Shown here: positions 46,724 through 56,588 of the stretch, piece after piece
Layout of the letters: each line of letters begins with the position of its first letter
Numbering within the stretch: position 1 is the first letter of the stretch
Source: Cryptomeria japonica
Taxonomy: Eukaryota; Streptophyta; Pinopsida; Cupressales; Cupressaceae
Length of the DNA stretch: 64,000 nucleotides
Direction: 5' to 3'
Assembly: GCF_030272615.1 (NCBI RefSeq)
Contig: NC_081410.1
Location: 185,429,619 to 185,493,618, forward strand
Translations under genes and position numbers: made by a program
Notes under the pieces: generated by a model
Seen by the model: the letters and a program-made list of their open reading frames with translations, nothing else
Databases searched by the model: none
What the model was told of the DNA's origin: nothing

Positions 46724-47574
46724 TGTTGGCAATATGCAAGAATTAATTATGTGTTGCCATTGATGTCAACACTGATCATCTTTCTTGATAGTCATACCCA
46801 AATTACATAAACATGTCACCTATATATACAAATCATCAACCTTGAGAACACTGCTCTAGTTGGTTGGTTTCCATTGATGCGATGCAGTCTGGAAACAAGA
46901 AATTTGATGAAGTCTTCAAGTAGAATCCAACTCCATAGGATCTGGTGAGCCAAAACTGGGACACACAAAAAGAAAAGATGAAATTGCAAACATAAAGCAA
47001 AACAAAAAGAAATTTTTTTTGGTTGATGCAAGATTGCTATGAACCGGGGATGAACCTGCATCAGGTATTTTGTATGCATTATCTGAAAGAGGTAAATGTG
47101 CGAACATAGATATATCATTCAATGAAGTGTTGTGGAGAGTTTGGTATTGCTGGGTAGACAACACTGTGCTTAGCTGGAACTGTAACCAAGAATTTGGAGA
47201 TACTACTTTCTAAGGTCATTTCCTTTGAATTGTAGTTTGTTGATTATGTAAGTTAGTGAGAGTTCCCTTTTGTGTTGAGGAGTGTCCTCTAGGTTGTTGG
47301 CCTGATTGTAAGTGCAATTCCCATTGTAATATTTTCACATATGGCTGCAAAAGTATTATCTGATTGTGGGTTGGGTTTCCCACCGTGGTTCCTCCCTTCA
47401 TGGGGTTTTCCACGTCAAAAATATTGATGTGGTGTGTTGTGTACTTTCATGCTTTATCTTTCACTATGTTGTTTACATTTTGCTTTGGTAGAAGGTTTAT
47501 AATTTGCAATAATTGTTTAACTTATGAAAAATTGATTCAACCCCCTCTCAGTTCTCCTCCGGTTCATTCTAACA
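46724..47574 (+). repeat. 851-bp LTR of copia-1 flanked by PPT on the left and PBS on the right
   Basis: TGTTGGCAATATGC ... CATTCTAACA. It carries the standard block CCCACCGTGGTTCCTCCC with GGGGTTTTCCACGT (47381-47415) and TTCAACCCCCTCTCAG (47537-47552). It is preceded by the copia-1 PPT and followed by TGGTATCAGAGC at 47577, so it has internal sequence on both sides, as at the junction of a tandem or a former one-LTR circle. Confidence 0.82.
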
Positions 47575-47779
47575 ATTGGTATCAGAGCTTGGTCACAGTT
47601 TTTAACCCCTTGCTTACACTATGGGGATTGTTGCAAGGTGTGTGTCATTGGTCTCCTTGTGTTGTGCAGCACAGTGATCAGGTTTGTGACATGGCTTAAC
47701 CACCTCCAATGGATTGTATTAGAGCTTGGTCACAGGATTGAATCACACAAGCTATGGAGAGTGACACTTGGAAGGGGAT
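47575..47779 (+). other. Short internal region (PBS to PPT) of element S
   Basis: Starts ATTGGTATCAGAGC (PBS 47577-47588) and ends GGAAGGGGAT next to the short LTR at 47780. At 205 bp with no ORF it has the size and signals of a TRIM interior. It contains a second copy of TTAGAGCTTGGTCACAGG near 47727. Confidence 0.72.
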
Positions 47780-47917
47780 TGTTGGTAGTGGGCTAGCATC
47801 CCTTAGGGGGATTTACGACATGGTTTAACAGCCTCTTGTGGATTCTATAAGTCTAGTAGTTGTATCAGGCATTGATAGGTTGATCTTTTGGTGCAATGAC
47901 AATCCTAACTTGTAACA
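47780..47917 (+). repeat. Short LTR of composite S (right)
   Basis: 138 bp, TGTTGGTAGTGGGC ... ACTTGTAACA, partner of 23023-23161. AGAGG follows, matching the left flank. Confidence 0.88.
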
Positions 47918-47963
47918 AGAGGATGGAAAAGGAAGGGAGGGAGAGAGAGAGAGAGAGAGAGAG
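47918..47963. repeat. GA microsatellite, middle part
   Basis: 46 bases of the same purine tract, trapped between composite S and copia-2. Confidence 0.93.
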
Positions 47964-49024
47964 AGTTGGTATTTTGGTATGGTTTTGTCATTGATGTCAA
48001 TGCCTACTAAATACACCTACTTTGGAGATCCAGCAACATTCACCGGCAAATAGTAAACTGTGCAAACAGTTACCGGTATATGGTTAACCGACAGGATATA
48101 ATGTTCACCGGCACCTGAAATGACATGGAAGACACTTGGTAATGTCGAAGACATCATGTGGACACTTTATTTTGAAGTAATAATCATTGGTATACTCTTA
48201 TTTGCATATTTGCTTTTACCGGAAAATAGGTCTAGGTTATCTAGGGTTTCACCGGTAGGCTTATCTTTTCCAGATTAGCATGGCACGCTATGGAGATGAT
48301 TTATTATTGTTGTAAATGCATTAAGCCGACATGTTCAATCGATTATTGCATCAGATATTGTATTATTTGTAAAATATTTTTATTGTAAATATCTTGTAGA
48401 GCCGACCTACTAAAATTGGTCTTAGGGTATGGTATAAATGTAAGATCTCATTTGTAAGATCAAGTGTGGAATACGAAAAAGATTTAAGGAAGGGTATATG
48501 CGAGATCAAGCAGGGATATACACGAAGACATCATTTGAAGGTGAAGTTAGGTTTTTGTAGAAGCATATCAGCATTACACCGGTACTGAATCCAGCATATG
48601 AAGATGCTATTTTGTGCAGTACATTCTCATTGGATTTAACCATCCAACTGTAGTCAGTGTGACTCCCATTTATGATTGAGCAGTGAGCTCTAGGCTGTTG
48701 GCCTTTCTGCATGTGCAGACCCCTCTTTGTACACTTACTATCTGCAGTAGTATCATCTGATTGTGGGTAAGGTTTCCCACCATGGTTTTTCCCCTTACAA
48801 GGTTCCCATGTACAAATATTGGTGTCATGTGTTGTGGATGACTTTGTGCTTATGTTTCATGCATTAATTCTTACCGGTATAGCAATTTTCTGTTAATACT
48901 GATTACCGGCATACTTAACTGTCTTACCGGTATTAAGCATTAAGTTGATTAATAAGTTTTTGGTTTGAATTTAGTAGACAACTGATTCACCCCCCCCCCC
49001 TCTCAGTTGTCTCCGAGACCTACA
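47964..49024 (+). repeat. Copia-2 5' LTR
   Basis: Contains ACCGGT at least four times (48070, 48254, 48580, 48874), CCCACCATGGTTTTTCCCC near 48777 and a C11 run at 48990. Confidence 0.95.
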
Positions 49025-49026
49025 AT

Positions 49027-49039
49027 TGGTATTAGAGCC
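49027..49039 (+). promoter_or_regulatory. Copia-2 primer-binding site
   Basis: TGGTATTAGAGCC, one transition from the initiator-Met complement, two bases from the LTR. Confidence 0.9.
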
Positions 49040-49081
49040 TAGTCCTCTTTTTGCAGAAGTTTAACAACTTGAGGAGATCCA

Positions 49082-52000
49082 ATGTCTACTAATTATTTCA
49101 GAAAGGATAGTCCTAAACTTTATGGAACCAACTATGGGATATGGAAAATCAGAATGGAGACACATCTGAATTGCATTGGTAAAGACATCTGGGAAGTTAC
49201 TAAGAATGGTTATACTGCTATTGTAGCGGGTTAGACTGCTCCCATTACTTTAGCTACAGATGAAGAAAATGATTGCAAAGCAAGAGAAGCACTTTTGAGC
49301 GCATTATCAGATCAACAAATCATGGGATTATCAAATAGGTCCACTGCAAAAGCTATTTGGGATCATTTGGAAACACTGAATGAAGGGGATTCCATAGTCA
49401 AAATTGCAAAACTTGAAAGCTTCCGATTTAGGTATGAACATCTAAAAATGGAAGAAGATGAAAGGATTTCTGCTTTTATGGAAAGAGTAAATGAAATTGT
49501 TTTGGGTATCAAATGTTGTGGAGGAACCTTGAGTGAACATGAGATTGTTTCAAAAATCTTAAGAGGTTTGCCACCGGCATATAAAATGAAGGTTACTACT
49601 ATAAATGAGTTGAGAACAATGCCTAATACATCAGTAACTAGGGATACATTGATTGGAAAACTTTCAGCTTTTGAAATTGAGGAATTTGGTCCTATTACTA
49701 CTATAAAAACTGATTTGGCCTTCAAAGCATCAACATCATCTGCTCCATCCTTTGACAAATCAGACTGGAGAGCCTTTTATGCAAGAGAACTTGAAGAAAC
49801 TAGGAAGGAGAATGAAGAGCTTGAAGAACTTGAAGCACTATTTGCAAGAAAAATGCCAAAAGGTCCAATTGGAAGTAAGTATGAAGGTAAGGCACCCTTT
49901 AAATGTTTCAACTGCAATAAGATTGGTCATATGGCTTCAAGATGCCCTAATAAACATGCTAAACTAAGAGAAGAAGCTAGAAGGACATACAAACCTAATC
50001 CTGAATATCAGAGATACAGATTTAAGAAAAACAAAGATAAATCTTGTTACATTGTTGATGAAGGTGTGACTAATGATTCTGATGAAGATCCAACAGACAA
50101 TGGATGGGTCTTTGTTGCTATAACAGAAGATCAACCGGTACCTATTGTTCAACCGGTAGAACAAGCCCTAGCAGCTAAAGTTGAATCAAAGGATGAATGG
50201 ATTATTGACTCAGGATGCTCACATCACATGACTGGAGACAAAGCTAAATTCTTGAACTTTCAATAATACAATGGAGGTTTAGTAAGATTCGGAGATGACA
50301 AAGCCTATTCAATCAAAGGTAAGGGTTCAATATCTCTTGATGGTAAACATAACACTGACAATGTCTACTATGTTGAAGGATTAAAACATAATCTTTTAAG
50401 TGTTGGTCAATTAGTTGAGAAAGGTTTTCAGTTACAATTTAAAAATGGAAAATGCAAAATCATGAATAGAACTGGTTTGGAAATTGCAACCGGTAATCAG
50501 ACTAGAGGTAATATCTTTCATTTGAATAATAGTGAAAAGGCATGCTTAATTGCACATATAGATGAAAGTTGGCTATGGCATAAAAGACTATGTCATGTAA
50601 ATTTTGATTGCATGGTAAAAATCAGTACTTCTAAGGCAGTTAGAGATCTACCTAAAATTGTGAAACCTCATAATACAATTTGCAAGGAATGTCAATTTGG
50701 AAAACAGGTCAGAGCTAGTTTCAAAAGTATTCCAGAAAAATCCAATAATGCCCTTGATTTAATTCACACTGATTTATGTGGTCCAACTAGAACTAAAAGC
50801 TTACAAGGTGATAGATATTTCATGCTAATTATTGATGATTATTCTAGAATGTGTTGGGTTACTTTTCTCAAAGAAAAATCAAAAGCACTTGGGAAGTTCA
50901 AGCTATTCAAGGCAATGGTTGAAAATGAAACCGGTAAGAAAATTAAATGTTTAAGATCAGATCAAGGAGGAGAATTCACATCTAAATATTTTAATACATT
51001 CTGTGAAGTAAATGGAATCAAAAGACAGTTATCAGCACCTCAGACACCACAACAGAATGGAGTTGTTGAAAGGAAAAACAGAACCATTTTGGATGCAACA
51101 AGAAGTATGTTATCAGAAGCAAATCTACCACATGTGTACTGGAGAGAGGCAGTAAGCACTGTTGTCTATACATTCAACAAAGTTCACATCAAAGGTGAAA
51201 CCGGTAAGACCCCTCATGAACTATGGTTTGGTAATACTCCTACTCTTAAGTATTTCAGAATTTTTGGAAGTAAATGTTATATTAGAAGAGATGAGTATAT
51301 TGGCAAGTTTGATCCTAGAAGTGATGAAGGAATATTTCTTGGTTATTCATCTAAGAGTAAAGCTTATAGATGTTTTAATAAAAGATTATAGAAAATTGTT
51401 GAGACTACAAATGTAAAGATTGATGAACAATTTAGAGGAACTTCAAGGTATATAGACTCTGAACCGGTAACAAAAATTATGACAAATGAACCTACAATAA
51501 ATCCATCGATACAGAATGATGATCTAGTTACTCCGGTATCATCAGAGGATTCCACAGTAATTGAAGAACAACAACAGACTAAGACGCCCCAGTATGTAAG
51601 ACTGAATCATTCTGAAGATCAGATAATTGGAAGCAAATTTAAAGGAGTCATGACAAGAGGAAGATTGGCAAATGAAGAGGTATGTCTTATTTCTCAAATT
51701 GAACCATTATCTATCAATGAGGCATGTGAAGATAAATTTTGGATTAAAGCTATGAAGAAGAATTAGGACAAATTGAGAAAAATAATACTTGGACATTAGT
51801 TCCCCGACCTAAAAATAAAAATGTAATTGGAACCAAATGGGTATTTAGAAACAAACTCAATGAAGATGGTAAGGTTGTCAGAAATAAAGCAAGACTAGTG
51901 TGTAAGGGATATTCTCAGAAAGGAGTTGATTACAATGAAACCTTTGCACCGGTAGCCAGAATTGAGGCAGTTAGATTATTCTTGGCCTTTGCAGCTCACA

Positions 52001-53219
52001 AGGATTACAAAGTTTATCAAATGGATATTAAATGTGCATTTTTTAATGGAGATCTTGAAGAGGAAGTCTATATTGAACAACTTGATGGATTTTCCTTGAC
52101 AGATGACAATGATATGGTTTGCAGATTAAGAAAAACTCTGTATGGACTAAAACAAGCTCCAAGAGCTTGGTATGCAAGATTGGATAAGTATCTTTTAAAG
52201 ATTGGTTTTACTAAAGGAAATGCAGATAGCAATTTATATTACAAAGTAACTAATGATGATATCTTGATTATTGAAGTATTTGTTGATGATATAATCTTTG
52301 GAGGAGAAGATGAATTATGCAAAGAATTTTCTCTTGAAATGCAGCATGAATTTGAAATGTCTATGATAGGAGAAATCAAATTCTTTTTAGGATTGCATAT
52401 TTTACAGACTGATAAAGGCATATTTTTTAGTCAATCTAAGTACTTGAAAGAACTACTTAAGAAATTTGGGATGGAAAACTCTAACCGGTAAGCACACCTA
52501 TGACTACAAATGACAAATTATCTCAAAGGGATGAATCTACACCTGTCAATCCAACTAGATACAAATCTATGATAGGAGGTTTACTGTATTTGACACAAAC
52601 CAGACCTGATATTATGAATGCAGTATGTATAGTTTCTAGATTTCAGAGTAATCCTAGGGAAAATCATGAATCAGCAGTAAAAAGGATTTTCTGGTACTTA
52701 CAAGGCACAACAAATCTTGGATTATGGTATCCTAAAGATGAAAATTTTGATTTATATGCATACACAGATGCAAATTGGGTAGGAGATGTGGATGATAGAA
52801 AAAGGACCACTGGAGGAGCTTTCTTTCTTGGAAAAAGATAAGTTTCTTGGTTAAGTAAGAAACATAGTTGTACATCTTTATCAGAATATGTTGCAGCAGC
52901 AACAAACTGTACACAGGTACTTTGGCTTAAGCAAATGTTGAAAGACATAAAGGTAAAATGCAAGGAACCTATTACTATGTATTGTGATAACACTACAGCA
53001 ATTGATATATCTAAGAATCCAGTATTACATTCTAAAACAAAACATGTTTCTATCAAACTGAATTTTCTAAGAGAAAAAGTTGAAGAAAAGGAGATAAAAC
53101 TGGTTTATGTGAATACTAAAGAACAACTTGTAGATATTTTCACAAAAACTTTGCCTAAGGAAACTTTTGAGTATCTCAGAGATCAGCTCGGAGTCTTACC
53201 TCCACTGGTAGAGACTTAG
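49082..53219 (+). pseudogene. Copia-2 gag-pol polyprotein, nearly full length
   Basis: Starts at ATG 49082, 43 bases after the PBS. Order: Gag (LYGTNYGIWKIRMETHL; MEEDERISAFMERVNEIV), zinc knuckle CFNCNKIGHMASRC (near 49905), protease WIIDSGCSHHMTGDK (near 50200), and pre-integrase YYVEGLKHNLLSVGQL. Integrase has HKRLCHVNFD with CKECQFGK, then the Asp-Asp-Glu blocks LIHTDLCGP, IIDDYSRMCWV, RSDQGGEF and QQNGVVERKNRT. RT has [35 protein letters not shown] and the catalytic FVDDIIFGG. RNase H ends at FEYLRDQLG and the stop 53217-53219. Damage: stops at 49232, 50264, ~51389 and ~52839, and frameshifts near 51765 and 52487. In RNase H the usual LSTIEAEY block reads LSEYVAA, a 4-codon loss at a catalytic-Glu region. 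It is the best copy in the window, but dead. Confidence 0.97.
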
Positions 53220-53538
53220 ACAGTTGATGATTGTCATCAACCGACAAAATTAAATGGACAAATCTTTTATTCCGGTATTTGATGAGGAAGCTACTTCTCA
53301 GGGGGAGTAGTTGGTATATTGAATTGGTTGGTATTTTGTATGAACTTGACTTTTTGTGACTTTGGCATTTGATGTCAAAGGGGGAGAGATATATGGAAAA
53401 ACATTAGGGAGAGATATATGGAACATGTTACTCCCAAGGGGAGAAATGGAGATTGTTGGTTTTTGTACTTGGCATTTCTGTTTTGGCACTTTGATGGTGT
53501 TTCCATCTTGTGTTGCCATCAATGCCAAAGGGGGAGAT
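53220..53538 (+). other. Copia-2 3' UTR with repeated polypurine blocks
   Basis: Purine blocks CTCAGGGGGAGTAG (53296), GATGTCAAAGGGGGAGAG (53371), CAAGGGGAGAAATGGAGATT (53434) and the true PPT GCCAAAGGGGGAGAT (53524-53538). Multiple PPTs are a known feature of Sirevirus-type copia elements. Confidence 0.85.
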
Positions 53539-54602
53539 TGTTGGTATTTTGGTATGGTTTTGTCATTGATGTCAACACCTACTAAATACACCTACTTTGG
53601 AGCTCTAGCAACATTCACCGGCAAACAGTAAATTGTACAAATAGTTACCGGTATATGGTTAACTGGCAGGATATAATGTTCACCGGTACCTGAAATGACA
53701 TGGAAGACACTTGGTAATGTTGAAGACATCATGTGGACACTTTATTTTGAAGTAATAATCATTGGTATACTTTTATTTGCATATTTGCTTTTACCAACAA
53801 ATATGTCTAGGTTATCTAGGGTTTCATCGACAGGCTTATCTTTTCCAAATCAGCATGGCACGCTATGGAGATGATTTATTATTGTTGTAAATGCATTAAG
53901 CCGACATGTTCAATCGGTTATTGCATCGGATATTGTATTATTTGTAAAATATTTTTATTGTAAATATCTTGTAGAGTCGACCTACTAAAATTGGTCTTAG
54001 GGTATGGTATAAATGTAAGATCTTATTTGTAAGATCAAGTGTGGAATGCGAAAAAGATTTAAGGAAGGGTATATGCGAGATCAAGAAGGGATATACATGA
54101 AGACATCATTTGAAGGTGAAGTTAGGTTTTTGTAGAAGCATATCAGCATTACACCGGTACTGAATCTAGCATATGAAGATGTTATTTTGTGCAGTACATT
54201 CTCTTTGGATTTAACCATCCAACTATAGTCAGTGTGACTCCCATTTGTGATTGAGTAGTGAGCTCTAGGTTGTTGACCTTTCTGCATGTGCAGACCCCTC
54301 TTTGTACACTTACTATCTGCAATAGTATCATCTGATTGTGGGTAAGGTTTCCCACCGTGGTTTTTCCCCTTACAGGGTTTCCATGTACAAATATTGGTGT
54401 CATGTGTTGTGGATGACTTTGTGCTTATGTTTCATGCATTAATTCTTACCAGTATAGCAATTTTCTGTTAATACTGATTACCGGCATACTTAACTATCTT
54501 ACCGGTATTAAGCATTAAGTTGGTTAATAAGTTTTTGGTTTGAATTTAGTAGACAACTGATTCACCCCCACCCCCCCCTCTCAGTTGTCTCCGGGACCTA
54601 CA
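53539..54602 (+). repeat. Copia-2 3' LTR
   Basis: TGTTGGTATTTTGG ... GGACCTACA. The C tract is interrupted by one A (54565 region). Confidence 0.95.
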
Positions 54603-54703
54603 GAGAGATTGGGGAGAGAGAGATATGGAGGAGGAAGGGAGTGAGGTGGGATGGAGAGAGAGGAATAAAAGGGGAGGGAGGGAGATGGGGGAGAGGAAGA
54701 GAT
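54603..54703. repeat. GA microsatellite, right part
   Basis: Purine-rich continuation (GAGAGATTGGGGAGAG...) of the tract at 22579-23022 and 47918-47963. Confidence 0.9.
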
Positions 54704-54975
54704 GTCACATGATGTTGTTAGGGGTCACGTGGGGTCCTAATTGAGCCATGTGTGTGTTACAACACCATATGACCCCTTAAGACACAATATGACCCCTTAA
54801 GATATCATACATGGTCTGAAGGGGTCATATGACATCATTGGGGGTCATGTAGGGTCATAATGGGGACGCACATGTGTTAGAACATTATATGACCCCTTAG
54901 GAAATCATACAGTCTTAGGGGGTCATATGTGTGCTAAGGGACCTTACATGATGTCATTAGGTGTTATGTGGGGTC
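54704..54975. repeat. ~120-bp tandem repeat made of GGGGTCAT palindromes
   Basis: About 2.2 copies starting near 54710, 54829 and 54948 (CATGATGTTGTTAGG, CATATGACATCATTGG, ATGATGTCATTAGG). Each copy contains ATATGACCCCTTAAG facing CT(G/T)AAGGGGTCATATG, so the unit folds on itself. 'ATATGACCCCTTA' occurs at about 54767, 54787 and 54887, and the inverse at about 54819 and 54918. Confidence 0.85.
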
Positions 54976-54979
54976 CTAA

Positions 54980-55185
54980 GAGAGAGAGGGGGGGGGAGAG
55001 AGAGAAGAATACAATGTACAATAAGATATCAAAAGACAATATATATCAATATACATGTACATGTACATAAACATATACATATACATACATGTGTGTGTGT
55101 GTATATACACATTATATATATATATATATATATATACAATACACACACAGAGATATATATATATGCACACACACACATTTTAAAC
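54980..55185. repeat. GA, TG and TA microsatellites
   Basis: GAGAGAG (54976-55006), TACATG/TACATA words, GTGTGTGT (55090-55102), ATATAT (55110-55137) and CACACA tracts. Open frames across it are repeat artefacts. Confidence 0.93.
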
Positions 55186-55213
55186 ATACACATTAATTTT
55201 TTTATGTTAGAGT

Positions 55214-56165
55214 ATCACAGGCAGAACTGTGTACACAGTATTTTCTCCTTAGAACTGTATACGTGGTGCTTATTCAAAAGAAACCCCGTACACATGCTTG
55301 TTTGTTCAGGCTTATGAATAGGCTTGGATGACAAAGCTACAGTTTGGAAGTTTGATTTCCCTCCATTTCCCTTGTTTTTGACGTGTTTTGTTTTATGAAC
55401 TTGGTTTCTCGACTTTGCCATCATCAGGTTTACACTTCATCAAGTGGGTATTTCTAAAATTGCCACCATTTTTTCACCCATCTTCTGAGCTTTCTAACCA
55501 TATAATTTTTTAAAAAATTTGAACAACAATATTATTGAATTTCTTTTACCAGTGTCTCTATAGTTCTCAGAGACATACATGTATTTTTTAATAACTTTTG
55601 ATCTACTTATCCAAATTTTAAAAACTATATATATTATTGTAGTGCACTTGATTATTTACAATTTAAAAAAAAAATCATTTTCGATTGTTTTGGTGCAAGT
55701 TATGCTTCGCGAATGAATAGGTACCTGATTTTTAAGATGTGCTCGATTGGAAAAATCATATAAAAAAAATACTCAACAAAAAATTACAAAAAAATACACA
55801 ACTTCTAGTGCTCACTCTTAGCTATCTTTTTTGCCAGAGAATTTGTCAAAATACTAAATCTAACTATGACCTTTTTGATGCGCATGTCAGACACTATGTT
55901 ATGTTTTTCATAAAAAATCAGAGTCTTTTTTTCGTTTGCGAAGGATTTAACCCCCTTAATCTTATCAAATTTTGAAAAAAAATAGTAGTTTGGAAACTAG
56001 ATTTAGAGTACTACAATATTTGTTTTTTTGAGTATCTTCATATCTTGAGTAGATGGCTCTCAACTTTCTCCTCCAAGTTCAGGTTTACCCGATTTCAGAA
56101 AAAAAATGTCCACTTATACCCCCCCTTTTTGCACACCATCTTGATGCACTTACACCTATAGAGGA
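55214..56165 (-). mobile_element. Fragment related to the 6.1-kb palindrome-array element, inverted
   Basis: Three 16-base palindromes lie at 55225-55240 (holding CTGTGTACACAG, perfect), 55253-55268 and 55282-55297, 28-29 bases apart, as in the array at 6191-6369. The block TTTTTGCACACCATCTTGAT near 56126-56145 is the reverse complement of the head of that element at 6131-6160. Order and inverted orientation agree, but about 800 bases of AT-rich sequence separate the two blocks here against about 40 there. No gene U exons were found beside it. This is the only large content of 55.3-56.1 kb; the rest is AT-rich and without a recognisable gene. Confidence 0.55.
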
Positions 56166-56588
56166 GTACCACACAAAATTTCCAAGTGTTAATACCCAAA
56201 CTAATGAAAGACAAATAGATGAAGGGACTTTTACAACCCACATACATATCTTTTTTATATATGATTTCTTAAAATGAAAACAAATTTAATGAGCACATTG
56301 ATTGATACAAGATCAATGGACGAGGACAACATAGTAAAACTTGAAGATCAAAACTACTACATTTTGTCATTTTTCTTATCCATATAGAAATGAAACACAT
56401 ATTCAATGTTTACAATTAAGGCCTTACTTCAACATTTGCTAAAAATAAATAGCGAGTTGACCATTCTTAAGTCATTAGACTTCTCAATCTAGATACTTAT
56501 TGTTCCTTAATGATAATTATCTTTCATTTGACCATCTGAAACAAGCACATTGACCCATTTGTCACATAATAGGTTGCACACTTACTTG
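56166..56588. other. AT-rich spacer, no gene seen
   Basis: No motif recognised; it abuts the copia-3 LTR at 56589. Confidence 0.55.

Larger units (their letters stand above)
23023..47917 (+). mobile_element. Composite unit bounded by 138-139-bp LTRs (short-LTR element S carrying copia-1)
   Basis: The direct repeats 23023-23161 and 47780-47917 both begin TGTTGG and end TTGTAACA, about 83% identical by eye. Both sides are flanked by AGAGG (23018-23022 and 47918-47922), a fitting target duplication, though weak evidence in a GA tract. Directly inside the left LTR is a PBS and the copia-1 body. Before the right LTR there is a PPT-like GGAAGGGGAT. Between copia-1 and the right LTR lie an 851-bp LTR (46724-47574), a second PBS and 205 bp. 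The order therefore is short LTR, copia-1 body, long LTR, PBS, short body, short LTR. A TRIM whose LTR/PBS junction received a one-LTR copia circle would give this order. Confidence 0.8.
47964..54602 (+). mobile_element. Copia-2: autonomous-type copia retrotransposon, decayed
   Basis: The LTRs are 47964-49024 and 53539-54602 (1061 and 1064 bp, mid-90s% identical by eye, mostly transitions). The left terminus reads AGTTGG, the right TGTTGG; both end CCTACA. GAGAG flanks both sides (47959-47963, 54603-54607), a fitting but weak duplication in a GA tract. It has a PBS at 49027, a PPT at 53524-53538 and one gag-pol. It lies 46 bp from composite S in the same purine tract. Confidence 0.95.

Noticed and set aside
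46724-47574. Ordinary solo LTR inserted in composite S
   Set aside because: It is preceded by a PPT matching copia-1 and followed by a PBS, and the five bases on each side do not match.
51983-53219. env-like ORF after pol in copia-2
   Set aside because: All sequence to 53219 is RT/RNase H; the 3' UTR has no ORF of size.
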